Positions 1 through 8,307 of a DNA stretch of 64,000 nucleotides are shown here, piece after piece. This DNA comes from Dinghuibacter sp964544695. GTDB taxonomy: Bacteria; Bacteroidota; Bacteroidia; Chitinophagales; Chitinophagaceae. The first letter of the stretch is position 1. Each line of letters opens with the position of its first letter. The translations under genes and the position numbers were made by a program. Below the pieces are notes generated by a model, which searched no databases, was not told the origin of the DNA, and was given only the letters and a program-made list of their open reading frames with translations. The stretch lies in contig CAZJDB010000187.1 in assembly GCA_964544695.1 (NCBI GenBank), forward strand, positions 1 through 64,000, written 5' to 3'.

Positions 1-18
1 AATTTTCCGCCAGTATTT

Positions 19-49
19 TTTGGTTATATGATAATCAAGATTATATTTG
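19..49 (+). promoter_or_regulatory. Bacteroidetes-type promoter for the L,D-transpeptidase gene
   Basis: TTTG at 19-22 and TATATTTG at 42-49 match the Bacteroidetes consensus TTTG / TAnnTTTG with a 19-base spacer. Transcription would start near 55, leaving a leader of about 90 bases before the ATG at 147. No partial gene was seen in bases 1-146. Confidence 0.6.
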
Positions 50-146
50 TTTCCCGCGCAATTTCCGCTGGACGTGCCCGTTGTAAGGATGATTTACGGT
101 CCGGCAGTATTGCTAAACCATTATCCTGTTTTAAAAACCGAATTAG

Positions 147-893
147 ATGAAGAAGCGTCTTAATGTTTATTTTTTTGGTTGCCTTCTGTTCCTCTGCTCC
201 TTCGTGCAGTTTTCTTTCCGGTCCCCCAACAACCAACCCGGGTCTCCCATCGCCGCACTACTTCCCGTTGTTTCCATAGCCCCCATGGGCGGCCTTACCG
301 CGTGGATGGAGGAATATGATGAATTAGGCCTGGATTCGGCCGGATTGTCGCTCAACGCGTTCACCACTGCCCTCAAGGGTTATCACCGTCTCCTCGAAAA
401 AGGCCTCCTGGATAAATCAGGCCTGCTCACCATAATCGATTTCAGCCAGCCCTCCAGCAATAAACGCCTCTACGTCCTGGATTTGAACCTTGGGAAAATT
501 TTATTCCATACCTACGTTGCACATGGTCGGAAGTCCGGTAAGGAATACGCCACGTCCTTTTCCAACCGGAATCACTCTAACAAAAGCAGCCTTGGCTTTT
601 ATATAACCCAAAGTACGTACACCGGCGCGGACGGCTACGCCCTTCGCCTCATGGGCCTGGACCGGGGCTTCAACGACAAGGCCTTCGCGCGTGGCGTAGT
701 GCTCCACGGCTCCTGGTACGTAGGTGAGCAGTACATCAGTTCCAACGGCCTTTTGGGCCGTAGCCTGGGTTGCCCCGCGGTTCCTATGGAGGAGCACGAG
801 CAGATCATCGACGCCATTAAAGAAGGGAGCTGTCTGTTCATGTATTACCCCGACAAGAATTACCTCCATCATTCGACGGTATTGAAGGGTTAA
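147..893 (+). CDS. Murein L,D-transpeptidase catalytic domain family protein (YkuD_2-like)
   Basis: This 248-residue exported protein probably acts on peptidoglycan in the periplasm. Residues 1-25 form a signal peptide (KKR followed by a hydrophobic stretch). The C-terminal half has the arrangement of the YkuD_2 group: a conserved HGSWY with His187, then GRSLGCPAVP with the presumed nucleophile Cys209. These are the His and Cys of the L,D-transpeptidase active site. Family members form 3-3 crosslinks or attach proteins to peptidoglycan; which of these applies cannot be read from the sequence. The gene stands alone after a clear promoter and overlaps the convergent membrane-protein gene by 4 bases. 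The start is the first ATG followed by a good signal peptide. Confidence 0.85.
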   Translation: MKKRLNVYFFGCLLFLCSFVQFSFRSPNNQPGSPIAALLPVVSIAPMGGLTAWMEEYDELGLDSAGLSLNAFTTALKGYHRLLEKGLLDKSGLLTIIDFSQPSSNKRLYVLDLNLGKILFHTYVAHGRKSGKEYATSFSNRNHSNKSSLGFYITQSTYTGADGYALRLMGLDRGFNDKAFARGVVLHGSWYVGEQYISSNGLLGRSLGCPAVPMEEHEQIIDAIKEGSCLFMYYPDKNYLHHSTVLKG

Positions 894-1561
894 GCCCCGT
901 GGAAAAACACGAAGCCTAACGCTTGCCCGACCACACCAATGGCCAGGCCAAACAGGATTTCCTTATTGCTATGATCGGATATCGCCAGACGGGCCGAACA
1001 AACCAACCCTGCGATCAATATGGATAGGGCCAGGGGAATGCCGATCCCTTCAGCGCCCTGCCAGCCCAACAGTAGCATGAACATGACCAGTCCACCCACC
1101 CCGATGGCATGCATGCTGATTTTGTAGAAGCTGTTTAAAACCAGAGCCATGGAAGTAGATAAGAAAGCGCCGAAGATCATGGCGGTCATAGGAGCGGTAG
1201 GAAACTGCTGGTATTGCATCACCCTCCAGGTCCAGAAATAGCAGGTCAGGGTAATGACATAGGGGATGATGCGGTCCTTACGGTCCTCCATCGTCAGCGA
1301 ACTCACCAATTTCAGCGCCCGGGTCAGGAGTATCCCAAGTAAGGGGAAGAAAAGGGCATTGGCTACCAGGCGTAGTAAAATAAAGTTCTTCACATGGGTG
1401 TCCAAACCCGTATATAATCCCGGAACCCCGTAAATCAGAAAGGCCCCCATCAAGGGCACCAGGAAAATCGGGTGGAAAATATAGCTGATCAGGGTGGCGA
1501 AGACCCTGGTGGGGGCGGAAATCGCCGGCAAGCCGGTTGTGGATAACGTTGTTGTGGTCAT
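890..1561 (-). CDS. PAP2-like integral membrane protein
   Basis: A 223-residue polytopic protein with about six hydrophobic segments. It keeps a weakened PAP2 phosphatase signature: an EDRKDRIIP stretch resembling the KxxxxxxRP motif, KISMHA in the place of PSGH, and ARLAISDHSNKE in the place of SRxxxxxHxxxD. The two histidines and the arginine are therefore present, but the last Asp is Glu and the PSGH context is altered. PAP2 enzymes dephosphorylate lipid phosphates at the membrane; whether this divergent form is active is uncertain. It lies 21 bases downstream of rpoN on the same strand and could be cotranscribed with it. Confidence 0.6.
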   Translation of the reverse strand: MTTTTLSTTGLPAISAPTRVFATLISYIFHPIFLVPLMGAFLIYGVPGLYTGLDTHVKNFILLRLVANALFFPLLGILLTRALKLVSSLTMEDRKDRIIPYVITLTCYFWTWRVMQYQQFPTAPMTAMIFGAFLSTSMALVLNSFYKISMHAIGVGGLVMFMLLLGWQGAEGIGIPLALSILIAGLVCSARLAISDHSNKEILFGLAIGVVGQALGFVFFHGA

Positions 1562-1582
1562 ATGTGTTGCGCCGAAGGCGTG

Positions 1583-3061
1583 TCAGAGCTCCTTCCTCAG
1601 CCGCGCCACCGGGATATTCAATTGCTCCCTGTATTTGGCCACGGTCCGGCGCGCAATATTATACCCTTTTTCCTGTAAAAGCTCCGTAAGTCGTTCATCG
1701 CTCAGGGGTTTTTTCTTGTTTTCCCCTTCCACCATGTCGCTCAGGATCTTTTTTACTTCCCGGGTGGACACCTCTTCCCCGCTTTCCGTACTGAGGGATT
1801 CGCTGAAGAAGAACTTCAACCGGTAAGTCCCGAATTCGGTTTGGACAAATTTGCTGTTGGCTACCCGGCTGACGGTGGAAATGTCCAGCCCGGTCCTTTC
1901 CGCAATATCCTTCAGGATCATGGGCCTCAGGGTCGTTTCATCCCCCGTGAGGAAAAACTCGTGCTGGTATTCCATGATCGCCTGCATCGTGCTGATCAGG
2001 GTATGCTGGCGTTGCTTGATGGCGTCGATGAACCACTTGGCGGCGTCGATTTTTTGCTTGATGAACAGGACGGCTTCCTTTTGTCTTTTATCTTTTTTAC
2101 TACCCTTGTCGTATTCCTTCAGCATTTCGCGGTATCCCTCGCTGATGCGCAGGTCGGGTGCGTTCTTGGAATTCAGGGTCAGCTCCAGCCTCCCTGCGTT
2201 ATTGAAGATGAAGAAATCGGGGATGACATAACTTTCGGCCTTGTTGAGCTCTCCTACGCTTCCTCCCGGTTTGGGATTCAGGCGGATGATCTGGCCGATC
2301 ACTTCCTTCAGGTCATCGTCGCTGAGATTGAGACCCCGCTGGATTTTTTCGTAGTGCTTCTTGGTGAATTCATCGAAGTAGCGTTGCAGGATCTCGATGG
2401 CCTTGTCCACCTTTTTCCCTTCTATCTTTTGCCTTTCCAGTTGAAGGAGGAGGCACTCCTGGAGGCTGCGGCAAGCCACACCCGGCGGATCGAACAACTG
2501 GATTTTGGCGATGAGCTCTTCGATTTCCTCTTCCGAGGCATCCACCCCCTGGCGGAAGGCCAGGTCGTCCACGATGGCGGTAATGTCCCGCCTCAGGTAC
2601 CCATCGTCGTCCAGGCTTCCGATGATCTGTACGGCGATCTTGTGTTTCCTTTCATCAAGGGGTAACATCCCCAACTGGTCAAGGAGGTATTCGTGGAAGG
2701 TTTTTTCGATGCGGTGGGGAATTGTTTTTTGTTCTTCAGAGTCCGCATAGTGATCATCCCTCAGGCGGTAATCGCCCACCTCGTCATCGCCCTCGTGCAC
2801 ATATTCGCTTATATCGATTTGACCGTATTCATCCTCACTCCCGTCCGAATCGTATTCATCCCCTTCGAACTCATCCGTTGCCCCGTCCTCGTAGTCTTCA
2901 TGGTTATCTTCCGTGACTTCCAGCGCGGGGTTTTCTTCCAGTTCTTCCTTGATCCGCTCTTCCAGGTTTGCCGTAGGCACCTGCAGAAGCTTCATCAGCT
3001 GGATTTGCTGAGGCGAAAGTTTCTGGAGGAGCTTTTGCTGTAAACTTTGACTTAGTCCCAT
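1583..3061 (-). CDS. rpoN: RNA polymerase factor sigma-54
   Basis: At 492 residues this is full length. The N-terminus (residues 1-50) has the Gln/Leu-rich region I that contacts bacterial enhancer-binding proteins: LQQKLLQKLSPQQIQLMKLLQ. An acidic linker follows at about residues 50-95, rich in Asp and Glu. The core-binding region comes next, and the C-terminus carries the RpoN box ARRTVAKYRE at residues 470-479, which reads the -24 promoter element. Sigma-54 needs ATPase activators; none are encoded here. The neighbouring membrane protein gene follows closely on the same strand. The start is the first ATG before the conserved MGLSQSLQQKL. Confidence 0.95.
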   Translation of the reverse strand: MGLSQSLQQKLLQKLSPQQIQLMKLLQVPTANLEERIKEELEENPALEVTEDNHEDYEDGATDEFEGDEYDSDGSEDEYGQIDISEYVHEGDDEVGDYRLRDDHYADSEEQKTIPHRIEKTFHEYLLDQLGMLPLDERKHKIAVQIIGSLDDDGYLRRDITAIVDDLAFRQGVDASEEEIEELIAKIQLFDPPGVACRSLQECLLLQLERQKIEGKKVDKAIEILQRYFDEFTKKHYEKIQRGLNLSDDDLKEVIGQIIRLNPKPGGSVGELNKAESYVIPDFFIFNNAGRLELTLNSKNAPDLRISEGYREMLKEYDKGSKKDKRQKEAVLFIKQKIDAAKWFIDAIKQRQHTLISTMQAIMEYQHEFFLTGDETTLRPMILKDIAERTGLDISTVSRVANSKFVQTEFGTYRLKFFFSESLSTESGEEVSTREVKKILSDMVEGENKKKPLSDERLTELLQEKGYNIARRTVAKYREQLNIPVARLRKEL

Positions 3062-3095
3062 ACAGTCGTAAATTTACATACAAAATGAATGGAGC

Positions 3096-3518
3096 ATGAA
3101 AAAATGGAATAAATTTTGCTGCCTTTTTTTAGCGCTCTCCGTTTCAGTCCCGGCAGTTCAAGCCCAAATCCCCACTCATACAGCGTCACAATGGTCCCCT
3201 GCCACCTCCGGATTGCCTAGCGCCCAGGATATTTTCTTCGCCGGCTTGTGGTCGCCATCGACCGGTGGATATCTTTTCGAGAAAAATTTACAAAGAAATG
3301 ACAATTTTAGCGCGCTAAATCACGCAAATGTCTCGCCGGCAAGCGCAGAGACTCGATTGGCGCTGCTTCCCGGCAACTATTCGCTGGGTCACATGGCCTT
3401 TTTCTGTAAAGAAGAATGGAATGTCGAAAAAGCCACCGGAATTCCTTTACGTTTTAGGGTAGGGTCCCTCCAGGATTGCGATTGGCTGGAACAAAAGCCG
3501 AACGCGCAACATCCTTAA
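3096..3518 (+). CDS. Small secreted protein of unknown function
   Basis: A 140-residue protein that I do not recognise. It has a convincing signal peptide (MKKWNKFCCLFLALSVSVPAVQAQ, cleavage expected after VQA). The mature part of about 117 residues has two cysteines (FFCKEE and LQDCDW) that could form a disulfide. It lies between two genes on the other strand, diverges from rpoN with a 34-base gap, and its end overlaps the aminotransferase gene by 4 bases. The signal peptide and the fit between neighbours are the main reasons to call it a gene; the product is a hypothetical periplasmic or outer-surface protein. Confidence 0.6.
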   Translation: MKKWNKFCCLFLALSVSVPAVQAQIPTHTASQWSPATSGLPSAQDIFFAGLWSPSTGGYLFEKNLQRNDNFSALNHANVSPASAETRLALLPGNYSLGHMAFFCKEEWNVEKATGIPLRFRVGSLQDCDWLEQKPNAQHP

Positions 3519-4732
3519 ACCGCCGCGCCATGGCGGGACAGCACGCCCTTGATCACCTCCACCATTTGCTTTCCCTTTTGCTCCAGCTGTTCGGGCGTCC
3601 AGGTTAAAGAAATAGCTGTGGATATACAGCGGCTCATGGTCCGGTCGCTGATACTGAAGTCCTGGACCCTTATTTTCTCACACGCGGAAGCCTGCACCGG
3701 ACTCAGGGGAGCAAGGGTGTGTCCCTCCTTGAGGTGGTGCCACTTCCGGACATAGTGCCAGTTATTGTCGTACCAGTAGAAATTTCCCGCGAGGATCCCC
3801 TTGGCCCGGAAGCCTTCCACCACGGCGCGCGTTATATCCTCGGTGGGAAGGAACCAACTCAGGTGCGTTGCGCTGTCGCCGGCGGGATCCGGGATTCGCC
3901 TCCAGGTAATTTCCGGGACGACCGCCAGCATGTCCCTCAGGATTTGATAATTCTTGCGCAGGATCGCCAGGAAATTGTTGAGTTTCCTGAGTTGAGCCAG
4001 GCCCACAGCGGCGTGTAACTCAGAAATGCGATAATTGAATCCCAGGTTGGGATGTTCATCGGCGCCCCGGTCCACCCCTTTATGGTCGTGCCCGTGATCC
4101 GAATATTGATCGCACTTTTCGTATATCGACGCATCGTTGGTCATAACGGCGCCGCCTTCTCCGCAAGTCACGGTTTTGACGAAATCGAATGAAAGGGTTC
4201 CCGCGTGCCCGATGGTCCCCAGGGACCGACCCCGAAAGGTGGCGCCCGTGCTTTGGCAGGCATCTTCCAACAGGATCAGGTTTCGCTCGTGGCAAATCTT
4301 CAGCAGGGCCTCGAGGTCTGCCATGCTGCCGCACATATGCACGGGCATGACACACTTGGTTCGGGGAGTAATGGCTGCTTCCACCGCCGCGGGGTTCAAA
4401 GTGAGCGTGTCGTCCACATCGACCAGGACGGGGACTGCTCCTACGCCTAAAACGGCTTCGAAGCTGGCCACAAAAGTGAAGGTTGGCATGATGACCTCGT
4501 CTCCGGCTCCAATGCCCAGGGCCGCCAGGGCCGTCGTAAGGGCCGTCGTACCACTGGAAGTCAACTGAGCGTGGGCGCAGCCCAGGCGTTCGCACAGGGC
4601 CTGTTCCAGTTCTTTGGCCTTCCAAATCCCTTTGCGGGGACCATCGAAGCCATAGCGCATGAGGATTCCTGTCTCCAGGACGTCGTTGACTTCCTTACGT
4701 TCTTCTTCACCGAAAAATTCGAACCCTGGCAT
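3515..4732 (-). CDS. DegT/DnrJ/EryC1/StrS family PLP-dependent aminotransferase
   Basis: A 405-residue fold-type I PLP enzyme. Visible features are the SSGTTAL phosphate-binding loop (residues 59-65), LLEDACQS with the PLP-nitrogen-binding Asp157, and SFDFVKTVTCGEGG with the Schiff-base Lys186. The family transaminates or dehydrates keto-sugars bound to nucleotides, or builds aminocyclitols. No nucleotide-sugar or glycosyltransferase genes flank it, so the substrate cannot be inferred from context. On its 5' side it has a TACCTTTG -7 box at 4749-4756 (minus strand). The next gene on this strand starts 69 bases away. Length and motifs are normal for the family. Confidence 0.88.
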   Translation of the reverse strand: MPGFEFFGEEERKEVNDVLETGILMRYGFDGPRKGIWKAKELEQALCERLGCAHAQLTSSGTTALTTALAALGIGAGDEVIMPTFTFVASFEAVLGVGAVPVLVDVDDTLTLNPAAVEAAITPRTKCVMPVHMCGSMADLEALLKICHERNLILLEDACQSTGATFRGRSLGTIGHAGTLSFDFVKTVTCGEGGAVMTNDASIYEKCDQYSDHGHDHKGVDRGADEHPNLGFNYRISELHAAVGLAQLRKLNNFLAILRKNYQILRDMLAVVPEITWRRIPDPAGDSATHLSWFLPTEDITRAVVEGFRAKGILAGNFYWYDNNWHYVRKWHHLKEGHTLAPLSPVQASACEKIRVQDFSISDRTMSRCISTAISLTWTPEQLEQKGKQMVEVIKGVLSRHGAAV

Positions 4733-4801
4733 AAAAAAAGATTTGCCTCAAAGGTAGGGAAAGCGGCCCAAAACGATGCCGCGCCTGCCGCGGGGCCGTG
4801 A

Positions 4802-6334
4802 TCAGAACGTCGCCGCCGGCCCCTCCACATTGGCCCGGCTGACCGCCGTCACCGCCCAGCGAATCTTTTCATCGGCGTCAGCGCGTCGCCGCCCTCGCCG
4901 CCTGCTGGCCAGATTGAATCTTCCCTGTCCTCCGTCCGCAGGAATGATCTTGTAGATGTGCACAGGATCCAAAGCAGTATCCGCGTCCCCTGTCAAATAC
5001 CGGTATACCACGAACAACCGCAGGGGCAGTGAATCGGAAGCGCTGAGCGTTACGTGCACGCTGTCCCCTTCCACCAGCGCCTCGATCTGAGGGGCGGGAG
5101 GTTGGGTCGTATCGATCCAGGACATAGGTGGTACCAAGGCGGGGTATCGATAATAATTTTCCCTAAGGCTGTCACACCAGCCTAATGGATTGTCCATGAA
5201 ATTTGCGGCGCTGAAGAAAACACAGCCCTGGGAAACGCCCCTGGATTCCGCGACCTGGATGGGAAGCTCACTCCTGTTTTTCCAGGCTGGATTCGTCCCG
5301 GCCTTATATAGGCCTATTCCAATGTATAGTTGTCTGTCGTACGTATGGCGGGACCACCAGTCGAGAAGAACGTCATACGGTACTACACGATGCCCCCTTT
5401 CCCAATATAACTGGGGACATACATAGTCGATCCAGCCCTTTTGAAGCCAAAGCATGATATTGGCGTAAAGGTCGTCGTAGTCCGTCTGATGCGAGGTAGT
5501 TTGACTTCCGGTGGAATCCTGGTAAAGGTTCCTCCAAACCCCATAGGGGCTGATGCCGAATTTACACCAGGGCTTTTCTTCCTTGATGGCCCTGGAAACC
5601 TTCAGGATGAGGCTGTCCACGTTGCTCCTTCTCCACGTTTCTTTGTCGAGGCCGCGGTTATACTCGGCGTAGGCGTTGTCATCGGCAAAGTATTCGCCCT
5701 GCGTTTTATAGGGATAGAAATAATCGTCGAAATGGATGGCGTCCACATCATATCGGCGGACGATGTCCCGTACGATATTGGTCACATAATCCCAGACGGC
5801 AGGGATGCCCGGATTGAATTCGGTGGTATTGTCGTACACCAGGAACCACTCCGGGTGCACCCGGGTGATATGATCGGCGGATGCAATATCCTTCCGGCTA
5901 TTGTAAAGAGCCCGGTAGGGATTGATCCAGGCGTGGAATTCCATACCCCTTTTGTGCGTTTCTGCGATCATAAAGGCCAAGGGGTCATAATACGGATTGG
6001 GGGCGACGCCCTGCTTGCCCGTGAGCCATACGCTCCAGGGCTCATAGGGCGAAGGAAAGAATGCATCCGCGGTGGGACGGATTTGCACCACGACAGCGTT
6101 CAGACCGTCGCGTTGAAGCATGTCCAGCAAATGAACGAATTCCTGCTTTTGAAGCACGACGTTTCCGGTCGCCTCCGGGCTGGGCCAGTCGATATGGGTT
6201 ACGGATGCGATCCAGGCCGCCCTGAACTCGTACTTAGGTTGCGCAAAACAAACACTGCCGCATAAGAGCAACAATGGGAAAAGAATTTTTTTAGCCAAAC
6301 GGGCGTGCTGGGGTATGTCTTTTTCCAGGCTCAT
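4802..6334 (-). CDS. Family 10 glycosidase-like protein (GHL10/DUF187)
   Basis: A 510-residue exported protein. Residues 1-32 form a signal peptide with a long n-region (hydrophobic KILFPLLLLCGSVCFAQ). From about residue 35 it carries the GHL10 TIM-barrel signature: FRAAWIASVTHIDWP, then DGLNAVVVQIRPTADAFF, HAWINPYRA, IHFDDYFYPY and PQLYWERGH. Asp and Glu residues in these strands are the likely active site. The C-terminus (about 415-500) looks like a beta-rich accessory domain. GHL10 proteins are thought to cleave glycans, with peptidoglycan or glycosaminoglycan-like substrates proposed; the substrate here is unknown. The start overlaps the DinB gene stop as ATGA, so the two are translationally coupled. 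Confidence 0.82.
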   Translation of the reverse strand: MSLEKDIPQHARLAKKILFPLLLLCGSVCFAQPKYEFRAAWIASVTHIDWPSPEATGNVVLQKQEFVHLLDMLQRDGLNAVVVQIRPTADAFFPSPYEPWSVWLTGKQGVAPNPYYDPLAFMIAETHKRGMEFHAWINPYRALYNSRKDIASADHITRVHPEWFLVYDNTTEFNPGIPAVWDYVTNIVRDIVRRYDVDAIHFDDYFYPYKTQGEYFADDNAYAEYNRGLDKETWRRSNVDSLILKVSRAIKEEKPWCKFGISPYGVWRNLYQDSTGSQTTSHQTDYDDLYANIMLWLQKGWIDYVCPQLYWERGHRVVPYDVLLDWWSRHTYDRQLYIGIGLYKAGTNPAWKNRSELPIQVAESRGVSQGCVFFSAANFMDNPLGWCDSLRENYYRYPALVPPMSWIDTTQPPAPQIEALVEGDSVHVTLSASDSLPLRLFVVYRYLTGDADTALDPVHIYKIIPADGGQGRFNLASRRRGRRRADADEKIRWAVTAVSRANVEGPAATF

Positions 6335-6804
6335 GTACGCAATTTCCAGATGGTTTCAAGATGATGGGATTCGTGCAGTAGGAAAAACTCCGTCCACAAC
6401 AACAAGGTTCGATCGCCATAGCGCGGATGCGTAGCCCGTCGCGACAACTGCTCGCCTGAAAGCGACGTCAACCAATCGTGCAGATACAGGCGATCCGAAT
6501 TCAAATAAACAATTAAATCTTCTATTGAATTTTCGCGTAACTGCAAAAAACACGGGTCGGCATCGCCCACGTAGGCGGGGATCAAAGGATTTTCCTCGCT
6601 CAGTATGCGCTGGATTCTTGCGGCAAAGATTTTCTGATAGGCCCCAAGGTGAGCAATATTTTCCAGGATGCCCCATTTTTCGGGAGCCGGACGTCGCGCC
6701 GGGTCCTGGTCCGCTATCAACAACGGCAAGCTTTCGTGCTGATAGCGCAAGCGCGTGACAGTGCTTATCCCCAAACTTTCGTCCCCTCGCTGCAATTGGC
6801 GCAT
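6331..6804 (-). CDS. DinB superfamily protein
   Basis: A 157-residue four-helix-bundle protein of the DinB/YfiT type. The His triad typical of the family is visible: one His in ENIAHLGAY near residue 51 and two in LLHESHHLETI near the C-terminus, which would bind a divalent metal. Family members are small-thiol-dependent transferases or stress proteins; the substrate is unknown. The start used gives a 40-base overlap with the end of the upstream radical SAM gene, and the stop overlaps the glycosidase start by 4 bases. The three genes therefore form a tightly packed operon read leftward. Confidence 0.8.
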   Translation of the reverse strand: MRQLQRGDESLGISTVTRLRYQHESLPLLIADQDPARRPAPEKWGILENIAHLGAYQKIFAARIQRILSEENPLIPAYVGDADPCFLQLRENSIEDLIVYLNSDRLYLHDWLTSLSGEQLSRRATHPRYGDRTLLLWTEFFLLHESHHLETIWKLRT

Positions 6805-7790
6805 ATGTCTATATTCTTCCTGCTATTCATGAGTTCCCTGCGGAACTGTTTGTAATTGTCGTTGTTCCAGATTTCCTTGAAGCTCTGTTGGCTTAGGTTA
6901 CCCAAACGGTGCATGGCGTCCTTGTCGAAACAGCAGGGCACCACCATCCCATCCCAGGTGATGACATTGGCGTGCCATAGTTTCCAGCAATGATTCCCCA
7001 GGCCGCTCTTGATGGAATAGGTCCCATCGCCTTTGGCGCGGTATCGACTGAATTTGTCCAGGGTGGGAATGAGCTCATTCCCATGCTCGTAATCATAGAT
7101 TTGGGCTGTTTTAAAGCGAACATCGTCCACCCCTACTTCGGCGGCCAGACGTTTGACGTCTTCGATCTGGTGCTCGTTTGGCTTTACGACCAGGAACTGG
7201 AAAAATATAAACGGAGTTTTGCTTTTCAACTCCTTCTTCCAGCGGACAATATTGCGGGCGCCCTCCAAAACCTTGTCCAGGTGTCCCCCGATGCGGTATT
7301 GCTGGTATACATCCTGGGTTGTCCCGTCTATGGAAATGATGAGGCGGTCCAGGCCACTTTCCACGGTCTTGCGCGCATTGGCATCGTTTAAATAATGTGC
7401 ATTCGTCGAAGTGGCGGTATAAATGCCCTTGTCTGAAGCGTAGCGCACCATTTCCAAAAAATCAGGATTCAGGAAAGGTTCCCCCTGGAAATAAAAGATC
7501 AGGTAGGCCAGCTCCTTATAAACCTGGTCTATGGTTTCCCTGAAAAAGTCCTTGCGCAACATCCCCGTGGGGCGGGTGAAGGACCTGAGCCCGCTGGGAC
7601 ACTCGGGACACCTCAGGTTGCAGGACGTGGTGGGCTCGAAGGAAAGGGATATTGGATAACCCCACTGGATGGGTTTCCCCGTCCACCGGCTCAGATAAAA
7701 ACTGGTCAGAACCTTGGCCGCATTCAGGGCCCTCCTCGGGGTTAGCTTGGACAAAAAGTTGAAGCTATCGGTCCAATTGATGGATGGCAT
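6765..7790 (-). CDS. Radical SAM protein with SPASM-type C-terminal domain
   Basis: A 341-residue enzyme. Cys57-x3-Cys61-x2-Cys64 (SCNLRCPECP) is the canonical site that holds the 4Fe-4S cluster used to cleave S-adenosylmethionine. YFQGEPFLNP matches the GGEP-like motif of the barrel. The C-terminus has a SPASM-like cysteine pattern (GNHCWKLW, MVVPCCFDKD, NIDICANCSEG) that would hold an auxiliary cluster. Such proteins modify peptides or small molecules. No precursor-peptide gene is apparent nearby, so the substrate is unknown. It heads the operon with the DinB and glycosidase-like genes. A TACCTTTG box at 7796-7803 lies only 5 bases upstream of the ATG. Confidence 0.88.
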   Translation of the reverse strand: MPSINWTDSFNFLSKLTPRRALNAAKVLTSFYLSRWTGKPIQWGYPISLSFEPTTSCNLRCPECPSGLRSFTRPTGMLRKDFFRETIDQVYKELAYLIFYFQGEPFLNPDFLEMVRYASDKGIYTATSTNAHYLNDANARKTVESGLDRLIISIDGTTQDVYQQYRIGGHLDKVLEGARNIVRWKKELKSKTPFIFFQFLVVKPNEHQIEDVKRLAAEVGVDDVRFKTAQIYDYEHGNELIPTLDKFSRYRAKGDGTYSIKSGLGNHCWKLWHANVITWDGMVVPCCFDKDAMHRLGNLSQQSFKEIWNNDNYKQFRRELMNSRKNIDICANCSEGTKVWG

Positions 7791-7840
7791 GAAAGCAAAG
7801 GTAACCCCCCGCTGGACTTTTGAAAAATTTGTGTATCTTT

Positions 7841-7879
7841 AAATGGTTGTTTAACTAACAGTATGTCTAACAACCATTT
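7841..7879 (+). promoter_or_regulatory. 11-bp perfect inverted repeat straddling the marR start codon
   Basis: AAATGGTTGTT at 7841-7851 and AACAACCATTT at 7869-7879 are exact reverse complements separated by 17 bases that contain the ATG at 7863. It could be a DNA operator for autorepression by the MarR protein or an mRNA hairpin that hides the start codon. A TATCTTTA -7-like box sits just upstream at 7834-7841. Confidence 0.6.
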
Positions 7880-8303
7880 TCAATCCAAGGAGCTGTATAG
7901 CTTCATCACTGGAAAAGCTTCCACCGCCGTGGCCAGGCGCCTTCAAAAGAATTTCAAGGGCGCGGGGGTGGACATTACGATTGAACAATGGAGTGTGCTG
8001 TACCAGTTATGGAAACAGGATGGCCTTAGCCAGCAGGAATTGGGCAACGCCACCTTCCGGGACAAGCCCAGCATTACGCGCCTCGTGGACAATCTGGAGC
8101 GTTGCAAACTGGTGCGCAGGGTCCCCTCGAAAGAGGACAGGAGGATCAACAGGATTTACATTACCGACCTGGGAAAGAAGCTGCAGGATCAAACGATGGG
8201 ACTGGCTAACCAAACCCTGAACGAGGCCCTGGAGGCGGTTTCTCCCGAAGAGATCGAGGTCTGCAAGAACGTCCTGCAGCGAGTTTACGACAATTTAAAA
8301 TAA
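7863..8303 (+). CDS. MarR family transcriptional regulator
   Basis: A 146-residue winged-helix regulator. The order is typical: an N-terminal dimerisation helix, then the DNA-binding domain with LSQQELGNATFRDKPSITRLVDNLERCKLVRRVPSKEDRRINRIYIT (helix-turn-helix plus the basic DRR wing), then a C-terminal dimerisation helix. MarR proteins usually repress their own operon and release DNA on binding a small ligand. The downstream acyl-CoA dehydrogenase gene begins 4 bases after the stop, so the ligand may be a fatty acid or acyl-CoA; this is inference from context. The perfect inverted repeat over its start codon is a likely control site. Confidence 0.9.
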   Translation: MSNNHFQSKELYSFITGKASTAVARRLQKNFKGAGVDITIEQWSVLYQLWKQDGLSQQELGNATFRDKPSITRLVDNLERCKLVRRVPSKEDRRINRIYITDLGKKLQDQTMGLANQTLNEALEAVSPEEIEVCKNVLQRVYDNLK

Positions 8304-8307
8304 TCAT

